Origin: an uncultured Collinsella sp.
GTDB taxonomy: Bacteria; Actinomycetota; Coriobacteriia; Coriobacteriales; Coriobacteriaceae
DNA length: 64,000 bases
Reading direction: 5' to 3'
Assembly: GCA_900541055.1 (NCBI GenBank)
Contig: UQHZ01000001.1
Coordinates: 135,515-199,514 of the forward strand
The notes below the pieces were generated by a model. The model was not told the origin of the DNA. It saw nothing but the letters and a program-made list of their open reading frames with translations, and did not search any database. Below, in pieces: positions 25,701-33,325 of this stretch. Numbering within the stretch: position 1 is the first letter of the stretch; each line of letters starts with the position of its first letter. The position numbers were made by a program, and so were the translations under genes.

Positions 25701-26252
25701 CGTCTGCACTACGAGGATTACAAGGCGGGGAGCGCCAAACTCGATACGTGCATGGAGCTCGTGCACGGCGCACTCGACGGCGGGCATCGCATCCTGTTGT
25801 TCAGCCAGTTTACGGGTATGCTCGATATTATCGGTAAGCGCTTGGCCAAGGAGGACATCGACTTCTTTAAGCTCACGGGCGCTTCGTCTAAGGAGAGCCG
25901 CGCCAAGATGGTCGCGCAGTTCCAGGAGGGCGAGGTTCCGGTCTTTTTGATTTCGCTCAAGGCGGGCGGCGTGGGCCTTAACCTGACGGCTGCCGACGTG
26001 GTCATCCACTACGACCCGTGGTGGAACGTGGCGGCGCAGGACCAAGCAACTGACCGTGCACACCGTATTGGCCAGCAACATACCGTGACCGTGTACAAGC
26101 TCATCGCCAAGGACACGATCGAGGAACGCATTATGCGGATGCAGGAGTCCAAGCGCGACCTGGTCAACAGCGTACTCGGCGGCGACGGCATCTCGTCGGC
26201 ACTGTTCACGCGCGAGGATGTTCTGGCGCTGCTCGGCGGCGATGGGCGCTAG
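22788..26252 (+). CDS. SWIM zinc finger and SNF2 family helicase
   Basis: A 1154-residue DNA translocase. ATG 22788 follows GGAGG. An N-terminal SWIM zinc finger is seen in CDCPAAYRYPGMCKHAIA (CxC...CxH). The SNF2 ATPase core occupies the C-terminal half: ILADDMGLGKTLQM (Walker A), VVLDEAQYIKN (DEAQ box), ALTGTPIENRLSELWSIFDF (motif III), FLISLKAGGVGLNL and DRAHRIGQ (motifs V-VI). The middle is a poorly conserved bacterial SNF2-associated domain. It lies 28 bp after dnaE, so the two may be co-transcribed. Role probably in chromosome metabolism; the actual substrate is unknown. Confidence 0.93.
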   Translation: MAQGTFVQALRKEAALSGTFMKGRSLMLNGAVLSIEDSGSRFSKNVTVEGSVRGSRGDLYKTHVALDMDEHEVIDYDCDCPAAYRYPGMCKHAIATALAYLDASGAEPVEGLRTPVRTFTAQPKQPARTAPKAPAVNPNFPFPAPVPTSPSLMAALSDLSDARMDELASMRRKLAGAVDPDAPKAALEPSLVPYYNPLFAERFSWALELRIRCGSVSYVVKDIDGMADAYVRGGTFSYGKKLTFVHTPEAFEDVSTKLLNLVVTTVAYLDDITSSRSASYDFARSGFVAERQLPLSEHSIVYVLDLLRGQTISFEPAWSRGTTTHRTYDVAVEMPPEGEDEALSERPPLLAAKIAPAAGGSYDLRLPADAYCFASGDVAYLVDTRRARRADVAFAQHAAPFLSRLLPCRTPIHIAVDQVGEFCRMALPILRDYTDLTAPAALDTVAPEPSFAMAIGVDDGLVTCKITVAYGDWSADLFSLGAPGSPFEEQRPGVPPRDEVAEFRVMDTAALYFDFYEGGLAFEERDDESLFCLLTEGLSALSELGEVMLSDRLRQISVRPAPKLSVRATVKSNLLDVELGASGLSASDLAIYLDSYKRHQTFARLTSGDIIRLDEGARSAFGLAEDLGVDAVDLLDGVSLPASSTLFVDSMLARTPALEADRDAAFRRTVERLDTLGKMDFTVPASLKATMRGYQVDGYQWLGSLEHLGLGGILADDMGLGKTLQMIAHILARVEAGDIKPTLVVCPASLVYNWTAELERFAPSLDVCAIVGAKAQRRVQIAGVAEHNVVVTSYDLMRRDIDEYVEQDFARVVLDEAQYIKNPLTQVARATKRLPAGVRFALTGTPIENRLSELWSIFDFLMPGLLGTRESFAKRFESPVEHAEGDSAARLQALVSPFVLRRVKEDVVADLPEKIEDTVMAQLTGEQRKLYLANQDRIAQQVQHRESSEFKKDKLKVLAELTKLRQICCDPRLHYEDYKAGSAKLDTCMELVHGALDGGHRILLFSQFTGMLDIIGKRLAKEDIDFFKLTGASSKESRAKMVAQFQEGEVPVFLISLKAGGVGLNLTAADVVIHYDPWWNVAAQDQATDRAHRIGQQHTVTVYKLIAKDTIEERIMRMQESKRDLVNSVLGGDGISSALFTREDVLALLGGDGR

Positions 26253-26417
26253 ACGCGCGCGGGGTGGGACTGCTGGAGTGGGCAGGACGGTCGACGCATT
26301 TTGGCCCGACCGCTTGCCTAATCCGTTATGTGTTCATTTGCAATGCCGTGGATGGTTTGTCTGCCTTTGGGCATAAGAACCATCAAGAACATTGGCACAT
26401 CAGCAAAGGAGAACATC

Positions 26418-26780
26418 ATGGCGAAATTCTTTAAGGACCCTGACGGCAAGCTCATCGCTGCCCTTGGCGACGACGTTGCGACCCCTGCCGGTTGCACGGA
26501 GCTGACCGCAAACACTGAGGACGCGGCGCATGAGAAGCACGTGCCTGTTGTCGAGACCGAGCGCGACGGTCACGTGATTCGCGCCCGAGTTGGCTCGGTC
26601 GAGCACCCCAGCCTGCCCGAGCACTACATTGAGTGGATCGCCCTTGAGGCCGAGGGCCGCTTAGAGGTCCATTACCTTGAGCCCGGCATGAAACCCGCGA
26701 CGTTTTTCGCGGGCGGCTCCAAGACCGGTACCGTCTATGCCTACTGCAACCTGCACGGGCTGTGGTCTGCGACATTCTAG
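26418..26780 (+). CDS. Neelaredoxin-like superoxide reductase
   Basis: A 120-residue iron protein reducing superoxide to peroxide in anaerobes. ATG 26418 has AAAGGAG upstream. The ligands of the catalytic iron are visible: His in EKHVP, two His in VEHPSLPEHYIEW, and Cys and His in YCNLHGLW. The N-terminus MAKFFKDPDGKLIAALGDD resembles desulfoferrodoxin but lacks its four Cys, so the second (desulforedoxin) iron centre is absent. It is a single-gene unit with its own terminator. Confidence 0.88.
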   Translation: MAKFFKDPDGKLIAALGDDVATPAGCTELTANTEDAAHEKHVPVVETERDGHVIRARVGSVEHPSLPEHYIEWIALEAEGRLEVHYLEPGMKPATFFAGGSKTGTVYAYCNLHGLWSATF

Positions 26781-26825
26781 GAGCGCGCCCCCGCTCGGGG
26801 TATCATAGCTAGCATATGCACATGC

Positions 26826-26857
26826 AAGCGCCGGCTGCATTATGCGGCCGGCGCTTT
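26826..26857 (+). terminator. Terminator after superoxide reductase
   Basis: AAGCGCCGGC pairs with GCCGGCGCTT around TGCATTATGCG, followed by TT. It lies 45 bp after the stop. Confidence 0.85.
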
Positions 26858-26897
26858 TACTACGATTTCGATGGTTTACGACGGAAAGGGCTGGGCC

Positions 26898-28883
26898 ATG
26901 AAGCTCGCGCTTGCACAGATCGATATGCGCCTGGGTGATATTGAGGGCATTTGCGGCCGCATCGAGGACCAGGCTCGTCTGGCCCACGAGCGCGGGGCGC
27001 GCGTGCTGTGCGTTCCGGCTCCGCTCTTTATGGGCGCCATGCCCGGTGGCCTGGTGGGCGCTGCCGACTTTGAGCACGACGTGCTTGCCGGTTTGACTGG
27101 TGTCGCCGAGCGTATCCAGGAGCTTGACATGATCTGCATCGTGCCCGCGGCGGTTTCGTTTGAGGGCCAGCCGCTGCTCGACTACATGATGCTCAAGGAC
27201 GGCCATGTGGTGCCGGCGCGTTCGAGCATTGCCCTGCAGCGTGGCGAGAACAACGACACACGTTGGGCGCCGCCGGTGTTCGACGTGGACGGCGTGCGCA
27301 TCGCCGTGATTTTTGACTTGGACCGCGAACTCGAGATGTTGCCGACCGGTGTTGACCTCATTGCGTATTTCCAATTCAACGCGTTTGACATGACCGACCG
27401 TGAGACTGCCGCCATTGCCGCCGTTCGCAGCGGCGCCTACCGCAAGATCGCATCCAAGCGCAGCGTGTGGTTTGCCTGCATGGCGCCGGTCGGTGCCTAT
27501 GACGAGTCGGTGTATACCGGCGGTTCGTTTGTGCTCGACGACTGCGGTCGCGTGGTGGCCCAGGCGCCGTGTTTTGAGGAGAGTCTGCTGGTTCAGGAGA
27601 TTCAGCGCGGCGTGATGCTCGATGCTTTGGAGGACCACGAGCTGCCCGAGTTTCGTTCCGAGGAGTGGTTGTGGCAGGCGCTGGTGCTCGCCGTGCGCGA
27701 CAACGCCCGAGCCCACGGTGCGTCGCGTGCTGTGGTGGCACTCGAGGGTGACTTGCCGTCGTCCCTGCTGGCGGTGCTGGCCGTCGACGCTCTGGGCCCG
27801 CGCAATGTGATTGGCCTGGTGCTGGGGCGCAACCGTATCTTTACGCCGGCGCAGGAAGAGGCCGAGGATGCCCGCTGTGCCGCCGTTCGCGCCATCGCCG
27901 AGCGCCTGCATATTCGCACGGTTGAGCGCGATGCACCGGATGCGGCGCGTGTACTCGATCGCGACGTGTCGGCGGGCGATGCCGAGCGTCTGCGCTCGCG
28001 CACGCTGGGCCTCATGCTGGAGGATACGGCGCTCGAGCTGGGTGCGATGGCGCTGAGCCCGCTTTCCAAGACCGAATACGCGCTGGCGGCGCCGGCGCTT
28101 TGCGGCGGCTATCAGGGCGATTACGCGCCTTTTGGCGATGTGTACCTGTCGACGCTTGAGTTTGTGGCGCGTGTGCGCAACCGCACGTCTGCCGTGGTGC
28201 CCCAAGAGCTCGTGACGCTCAACGCGGTGGAAGATTGTATGGAGCGAGTGCTGGCGCAGGCGCTCTCGACGCTCGACGGTCCGGTCGATATGCTCGACCG
28301 CGCGGCACAACTGCTCGGCGGGCTTGAGCCGGGTGAGGTCGATGGCGCGCTCGAGGCGCACGTGGACCGCAATCGATCTTTCGACGACATTCCGATGGCC
28401 GCTGGCAAGCCTGAGGCCTGCTCGCTGCTGCTGATGCTCGTTCGACAGGGCGAGGCTGCCCGCCGCATGTTGCCGACGGCGCCGATCGTCTCGTCCCGTT
28501 CGTTTGCCGAGCGTGCCTGGCCGTACATGCTCGCGTGGTCCGACCTGGGGCTTAACGGCAAGGAGCGCATGTCGGTCGATTCGCTGGCGCGCGCCGAGGT
28601 GCGCCGTTTTGCTGACGAGGATACGAGCGAGCGCGTGCGAAACGAGATGATGGGCGTGCTGGGCGAGCTGCTGGGTATTTCGCCCGAGCAAATGGAGGAG
28701 CTGCGCTCCGAGGACGGTCAGCGTCGTTTGCACGAGGGAATGAAAAAGTTCGAGGGCGAGGTTCAGGACGCCATCGATAAGATGATGGGCGGTCAGGGCG
28801 GCTCGCAAGGTAGTCCCCAGGGTGGCCCGATGCCGCATCCGCCGGTTGATCCCCGACAATTCCCGTTCTTCTCTCAGAACTAG
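26898..28883 (+). CDS. NadE-like protein with degenerate active sites (pseudoenzyme)
   Basis: A 661-residue protein with the two-domain layout of glutamine-dependent NAD synthetase: nitrilase-type glutaminase (about 1-250) and synthetase domain (about 270-560). ATG 26898 follows GGAAAGG. The glutaminase Glu, Lys and Cys positions look replaced: VLCVPAPLFMGAM, SSIALQRG and VIFDLDREL stand where a PELxLTGY-like, a Lys-containing and an xCED segment are expected. The PP-loop SGGxDSS has become EGDLPSS, and GTGNKSE has become LSPLSKTE. The NadE C-terminal segment survives as TAPIVSSRSF. A further 110 residues end in Gly/Gln/Pro-rich low complexity. The gene is full length and uninterrupted, so it is maintained, presumably in a non-catalytic role. 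Confidence 0.72.
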   Translation: MKLALAQIDMRLGDIEGICGRIEDQARLAHERGARVLCVPAPLFMGAMPGGLVGAADFEHDVLAGLTGVAERIQELDMICIVPAAVSFEGQPLLDYMMLKDGHVVPARSSIALQRGENNDTRWAPPVFDVDGVRIAVIFDLDRELEMLPTGVDLIAYFQFNAFDMTDRETAAIAAVRSGAYRKIASKRSVWFACMAPVGAYDESVYTGGSFVLDDCGRVVAQAPCFEESLLVQEIQRGVMLDALEDHELPEFRSEEWLWQALVLAVRDNARAHGASRAVVALEGDLPSSLLAVLAVDALGPRNVIGLVLGRNRIFTPAQEEAEDARCAAVRAIAERLHIRTVERDAPDAARVLDRDVSAGDAERLRSRTLGLMLEDTALELGAMALSPLSKTEYALAAPALCGGYQGDYAPFGDVYLSTLEFVARVRNRTSAVVPQELVTLNAVEDCMERVLAQALSTLDGPVDMLDRAAQLLGGLEPGEVDGALEAHVDRNRSFDDIPMAAGKPEACSLLLMLVRQGEAARRMLPTAPIVSSRSFAERAWPYMLAWSDLGLNGKERMSVDSLARAEVRRFADEDTSERVRNEMMGVLGELLGISPEQMEELRSEDGQRRLHEGMKKFEGEVQDAIDKMMGGQGGSQGSPQGGPMPHPPVDPRQFPFFSQN

Positions 28884-28891
28884 GTCGCTGC

Positions 28892-28989
28892 GCGCCCGCC
28901 AGAGCGGCAATCTGCCTTTCAATCGTCGGACATGACCGCCAGGTCAATGCCCTCCTCTTTCAAGGCACCTTGCTCGCTCTGGCGGGCGC
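28892..28989. repeat. 14-bp perfect inverted repeat with 70-base loop
   Basis: GCGCCCGCCAGAGC (28892-28905) and GCTCTGGCGGGCGC (28976-28989) are exact complements. It follows the NadE-like gene. No T-run follows, so it is not a classic terminator; it may fold as a long structured RNA end or be a decayed mobile palindrome. Confidence 0.6.
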
Positions 28990-29047
28990 TCGCTTGCGTA
29001 TACTCAACCTACAATTCGATCTCGGCTGACTTATAGGGCTAGCGTTG

Positions 29048-29056
29048 TGTTATTCT
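29048..29056 (+). promoter_or_regulatory. Candidate ruvC promoter, extended -10
   Basis: TGTTATTCT is an extended -10 box 70 bp before the ruvC start; a poor -35, CTGACT, lies 19 bp upstream. Confidence 0.4.
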
Positions 29057-29125
29057 AGAACAGACGTTCGTGAATGATGCGCGGGGCCTTGCCTTGCGCT
29101 GTGCTTGTGGCGAGGGGAGGTCGGC

Positions 29126-29647
29126 TTGGTTATCTTGGGCATTGACCCCGGTTTGGCTCATACGGGTTGGGGGATTATCGAGGAGCGGCGTGGCGAGGTT
29201 CGCTGCCGTGCCTATGGCTGCATCGAGACCAGTGCCGGAAGTCCGCTCGCGGTGCGCCTGTCGCATATCGCCCATGACCTTAAGGATGTCGTTGAGCGTT
29301 ATCGACCCGACACGGCTGCTGTCGAGAGCATCTACTTTGGTGCCAACGTTCGTTCGGCCATTCCCACGGCGCATGCCCGAGGTGCTGCGCTTGTGGCGCT
29401 TTCGGAGTGCGCGCTCGAGATTGGCGAGTACACGCCCATGCAGATCAAACAGGCTGTGGTGGGCACCGGCGCCGCGGACAAGCGGCAGGTCGCCTACATG
29501 GTACGCACGCTAACACAGCTCGACCACGACCCGCATCCCGACCATGCCGCCGATGCCCTGGCCTGCGCCATCTGCCACGTAAACCTCAGCCGCACCCGCG
29601 CCCTCACCGGTGGCGAGTTCTATCAACAGAGAGGAACCGGATACTGA
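29126..29647 (+). CDS. ruvC: Holliday junction resolvase RuvC
   Basis: A 173-residue endonuclease that cuts Holliday junctions made by RuvAB. I place the start at TTG 29126, 5 bp after GGGGAGG, giving VILGIDPGLAHTG, the expected RuvC N-terminus. Catalytic acids are in GIDPG, AVESIYFG and DHAADALACA. The stop overlaps the ruvA ATG by one base (TGATG). Confidence 0.94.
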   Translation: MVILGIDPGLAHTGWGIIEERRGEVRCRAYGCIETSAGSPLAVRLSHIAHDLKDVVERYRPDTAAVESIYFGANVRSAIPTAHARGAALVALSECALEIGEYTPMQIKQAVVGTGAADKRQVAYMVRTLTQLDHDPHPDHAADALACAICHVNLSRTRALTGGEFYQQRGTGY

Positions 29648-30267
29648 TGATTTCCCAGCTCCACGGAACGCTTGTCGAGTCCACGATGAGCTCTGCTGTC
29701 GTCGATGTGTCGGGCGTTGGCTTTGAGCTCGGCATTTCGGGCAGCACTGCGGCCACGTTGCCGACGCCCGGTGGCGAGGTCCGCCTCTACACGCGTATGC
29801 AGGTGCGCGAGGACGCCATGACACTTTTCGGTTTTTCCTCAAAGGATGAGCGCACGATGTTCGACCGGCTCGTGTCCGTTTCGGGCGTTGGCCCGCGCCT
29901 GGCGCTCGCCGTGCTTTCCACCTATACCGTGGGGCAGCTGTATTCGCTGGTGATGGCCGAGGACGACAAGGGCATGGCCAAGGTACCCGGTGTGGGCAAA
30001 AAGACAGCTCAGCGTCTGATCCTGGAGCTCAAGAGCACCTTTGCCAAGGATAAGGGCTTTGTGCCGGTCGACGTGATTCCCGGCCAGGTTGCGATGCCGG
30101 TTCCCGCCGCCGCTCCTTCGGCGATCGATGATGCCCGTGCGGCGCTCCTTTCCATGGGCTTTAGCCCGCAGGAGACCGATGTTGCCCTGAGCGGGTATGA
30201 TGGGCAGAATATGCGTGTCGAGGATCTGCTCGGCGCGGCGCTTAAGCGACTCGGAATGGATGCGTGA
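29647..30267 (+). CDS. ruvA: Holliday junction branch migration protein RuvA
   Basis: A 206-residue DNA-binding tetramer subunit. The N-terminal OB fold begins MISQLHGTLVESTMSSAVVD. Helix-hairpin-helix motifs are LVSVSGVGPRLALAVLS and MAKVPGVGKKTAQRLILEL. The C-terminal RuvB-contacting UBA-like domain ends in VEDLLGAALKRLG. It overlaps both ruvC and ruvB by one base, so the three are translated as one operon. Confidence 0.95.
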   Translation: MISQLHGTLVESTMSSAVVDVSGVGFELGISGSTAATLPTPGGEVRLYTRMQVREDAMTLFGFSSKDERTMFDRLVSVSGVGPRLALAVLSTYTVGQLYSLVMAEDDKGMAKVPGVGKKTAQRLILELKSTFAKDKGFVPVDVIPGQVAMPVPAAAPSAIDDARAALLSMGFSPQETDVALSGYDGQNMRVEDLLGAALKRLGMDA

Positions 30268-31334
30268 TGTGGGAAGCCGATGACTCTCAGGACCTGTGGG
30301 CGACGCCCGGCAACTCGCCGGCGGCATCCATGGCGCACGGCGAGCGCATGGTGGGCTCGGAGCTGACGGCCGAGGACCTCGATGTCGACCGCACTTTGCG
30401 CCCCCAGCGCCTGGACGATTACTGTGGCCAGGAGCACATCAAGCAGAGCCTGCGCGTGTTGATCGAAGCGGCGCAGAGCCGTGGCGAGACGCTCGACCAC
30501 GTGATCTTCTCGGGTCCTCCGGGCCTGGGCAAGACCACGCTGGCCACCGTTATCGCCAACGAGCTGGGCGCTCAGATCAAGACCACGAGTGGCCCTGCCA
30601 TCGCGCGCACGGGCGACCTGGCGGCCATCCTTACTAACTTGCAGCCGGGTGATGTGCTGTTTATCGACGAGATCCACCGCCTCAACCGTTCGGTCGAGGA
30701 GGTCCTGTACCCCGCGATGGAGGACTTTGCCCTCGATATCGTGATTGGCAAGGGTCCGGCGGCGCGCTCGATTCGCCTGGATATTCCCAAGTTTACGCTG
30801 GTAGCGGCAACGACCCGCTCAGGCATGTTGACCGGCCCGTTGCGCGACCGCTTTGGCATTTCGTATCGCCTGGATTACTACACGGTCGAGGAGCTCGCGC
30901 AGATTGTGACGCGCTCGGCGACTATCCTGGGCGTGACGATCGACCATCCCAGTGCACTCGAGATCGGCTCGCGTTCGCGCGGCACGCCACGTCTTGCCAA
31001 CCGCCTTCTCAAGCGCGTGCGCGATTACGCACAGGTGCGTGGCAGCGGCCCTATCGAGCTCGATATCTGCCGCCAGGCGCTCGAGTTCTTCGAGATCGAC
31101 GAGCTCGGTCTGGACTGGATGGATATTCGTATCTTGGAGACGCTTGCCAAGACGTTCTCCGGCCGTGCTGTAGGCCTGACGACCCTTGCCAGTGCGGTGG
31201 GCGAGGACCCGGGCACGCTCGAGGATGTCTATGAGCCCTATTTGCTGCAGTGCGGGTTGATGATTCGTACGCCGCAGGGCCGTCAGGCAACCCTTCGCAC
31301 CTTTGAGCACCTGGGGATTGAACCTACCGTTTAG
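30267..31334 (+). CDS. ruvB: Holliday junction branch migration ATPase RuvB
   Basis: A 355-residue AAA+ ring motor. Walker A is SGPPGLGKTTLA, Walker B FIDEIHRLNR, sensor 1 VAATTRSGML, arginine finger region GPLRDRFG, and the winged-helix C-terminus includes LDWMDIRILETL. An extra N-terminal stretch of about 28 residues precedes the usual LRPQRLDDYCGQ. ATG 30267 overlaps the ruvA stop; a GTG three bases earlier is an alternative. Confidence 0.96.
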   Translation: MWEADDSQDLWATPGNSPAASMAHGERMVGSELTAEDLDVDRTLRPQRLDDYCGQEHIKQSLRVLIEAAQSRGETLDHVIFSGPPGLGKTTLATVIANELGAQIKTTSGPAIARTGDLAAILTNLQPGDVLFIDEIHRLNRSVEEVLYPAMEDFALDIVIGKGPAARSIRLDIPKFTLVAATTRSGMLTGPLRDRFGISYRLDYYTVEELAQIVTRSATILGVTIDHPSALEIGSRSRGTPRLANRLLKRVRDYAQVRGSGPIELDICRQALEFFEIDELGLDWMDIRILETLAKTFSGRAVGLTTLASAVGEDPGTLEDVYEPYLLQCGLMIRTPQGRQATLRTFEHLGIEPTV

Positions 31335-31410
31335 GGCGCTTTGTTTTGGCGGGCTGTTGGACTATCGCTGGGCATCGGGTAAACATATCGCCGTTCATCG
31401 GTTATGGGCG

Positions 31411-31438
31411 TTTTACTATTGCGCGCCCGTGCTATGCT
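31411..31438 (+). promoter_or_regulatory. Likely fhs promoter
   Basis: An extended -10, TGCTATGCT ending at 31438, has TTTTAC 16 bp upstream. It gives a leader of about 35 nt before the fhs start. Confidence 0.45.
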
Positions 31439-31478
31439 GAATTGGTCTTTTTCTCATTCGGTAACGAAAGGACCGCCC

Positions 31479-33146
31479 ATGCCTACTGACATCGAAATCG
31501 CACGTTCTGTCACGCCACTGCCTATTACCGAGGTGGCCAAGAACGCCGGCGTCGACGTTAAGCACCTTATTCCGTACGGCTTCGACAAGGCTAAGGTCGA
31601 CTATTCACTGCTCAACGAGCCGACTGATCACCAGGCCAAGCTCGTCCTCGTGACCGCTATCAACCCAACGCCCGCGGGCGAGGGCAAGACCACCACGACC
31701 ATCGGTCTGGCCGACGGCCTGCGTCGTCGCGGCGTCAAGAGTGCCGTTGCCCTGCGCGAGCCTTCGCTCGGCCCCGTCTTTGGCGTTAAGGGCGGTGCTG
31801 CCGGCGGCGGCTGGGCTCAGGTCATCCCCATGGAGGATATCAACCTGCACTTTACCGGCGACTTCCACGCTATCGGTGCCGCCAATAACCTGCTGGCCGC
31901 CATGCTTGATAACCACATCCAGCAGGGCAATCAGCTCGGTATTGACGTTAAGCGCATCACTTGGAAGCGCGTCGTCGATATGAACGACCGTCAGCTGCGC
32001 CACGTCATCGACGGCATTGGCGGTAAGGCCCAGGGCGTGCCGCGCGAGGACGGCTTCGATATCACCGTCGCCTCCGAGGTCATGGCAATCCTGTGCCTGT
32101 CTACGAGCATCAGCGACCTCAAGGAACGCTTGGGTGAGATTGTCGTCGGCTATAGCTTTGCCGGCGAGCCCGTCCGTGCCCGCGACCTCAAGGCCCAGGG
32201 TGCCATGGCCGCGTTGCTTAAGGACGCGCTCAAGCCCAACCTGGTGCAAACGCTCGAGGGCACGCCCGCGTTTGTCCACGGCGGTCCCTTCGCCAATATC
32301 GCCCACGGCTGCAACTCCATCATGGCCACGCGTATGGCGATGCGCTTTGGCGATGTTGCCATTACCGAGGCCGGCTTCGGTGCCGATCTGGGTGCCGAGA
32401 AGTTCCTCGACATCAAGTGCCGCATGACGGGCGTTCGCCCCAGCGCCGTCGTGATCGTCGCTACCGCTCGTGCGCTTAAGTACAACGGTGGCGTCGCCAA
32501 GGCCGACCTCAACGAGGAGAACCTCGAAGCACTCAAGGCTGGCATGCCCAACTTGCTGCGTCACGTCGACAACATCCAGAACGTTTATGGTCTGCCCTGC
32601 GTGGTCGCCATCAACCGCTTCCCGACGGACACCGAGGCCGAGCTTGCGCTCATCGAGTCCGAGTGCCAGAAGCTCGGCGTCAACGTTAAGCTTTCCGAGG
32701 TCTGGGCCAAGGGCGGCGAGGGCGCGCTCGAGCTGGCCGATGAGGTCATGCGTCTGATTGAGCAGCCGAGCGAGCTCAAGTTTGCCTATGAGGACGGCGC
32801 TGATGTCGCTGATGCCCTCGAGGCCGTTGCCACCAAGGTCTACCGCGCCGACGGCGTCGACTTTACGCCGGCCGCCAAGCGCCAGCTCGCCGAGCTGCGC
32901 GAGAACGGCTTTGGCAACCTGCCGGTGTGCGTCGCCAAGACGCAGTACAGCTTTAGCGACAACGCCAAGGCCCTGGGCGCTCCCGAGAACTTCCGCATCA
33001 CCGTGCGTGAGCTCAAGGTTTCTGCCGGCGCCCACTTTGTGGTCGCGCTGACCGGCAGCGTTCTGACCATGCCGGGTCTGCCCAAGGTGCCCGCGGCCGA
33101 GAACATCGACGTCGACAACGACGGCAACATCACCGGCCTGTTCTAA
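31479..33146 (+). CDS. fhs: Formate--tetrahydrofolate ligase
   Basis: A 555-residue ATP-dependent enzyme joining formate to THF, the entry to one-carbon metabolism in anaerobes. ATG 31479 follows GAAAGGA. The P-loop-like PTPAGEGKTTTTIGLADGL and the EPSLGPVFGVKGGAAGGG segment are diagnostic. Length is normal. The next enzymes of the path, a cyclodeaminase-type protein and FolD, are encoded at 42874-44369, outside this operon. A terminator follows. Confidence 0.96.
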   Translation: MPTDIEIARSVTPLPITEVAKNAGVDVKHLIPYGFDKAKVDYSLLNEPTDHQAKLVLVTAINPTPAGEGKTTTTIGLADGLRRRGVKSAVALREPSLGPVFGVKGGAAGGGWAQVIPMEDINLHFTGDFHAIGAANNLLAAMLDNHIQQGNQLGIDVKRITWKRVVDMNDRQLRHVIDGIGGKAQGVPREDGFDITVASEVMAILCLSTSISDLKERLGEIVVGYSFAGEPVRARDLKAQGAMAALLKDALKPNLVQTLEGTPAFVHGGPFANIAHGCNSIMATRMAMRFGDVAITEAGFGADLGAEKFLDIKCRMTGVRPSAVVIVATARALKYNGGVAKADLNEENLEALKAGMPNLLRHVDNIQNVYGLPCVVAINRFPTDTEAELALIESECQKLGVNVKLSEVWAKGGEGALELADEVMRLIEQPSELKFAYEDGADVADALEAVATKVYRADGVDFTPAAKRQLAELRENGFGNLPVCVAKTQYSFSDNAKALGAPENFRITVRELKVSAGAHFVVALTGSVLTMPGLPKVPAAENIDVDNDGNITGLF

Positions 33147-33171
33147 GTCTGCTGTCCATAGCTGCTTGTCC

Positions 33172-33207
33172 GCCCCGCCGTGCCCACAAGGCCCGGCGGG
33201 GCTTTTT
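33172..33207 (+). terminator. Terminator after fhs
   Basis: GCCCCGCCG pairs with CGGCGGGGC, followed by TTTTT. Confidence 0.88.
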
Positions 33208-33325
33208 GATCCTTAGGCCCGCGCATGTCTTGTAGATACCGACGGACTCTGCCCATCATAGGCTTTTGCGCGGGTAGAATGCATGGATAACTTGATGCTT
33301 ACAGGCGACGGAAGGGAATCGTTGC

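Noticed and set aside
26661..28922. 753-residue minus-strand frame over the NadE-like gene
   Set aside because: His/Arg-rich composition typical of antisense frames in GC-rich DNA; the plus strand shows genuine NadE homology.
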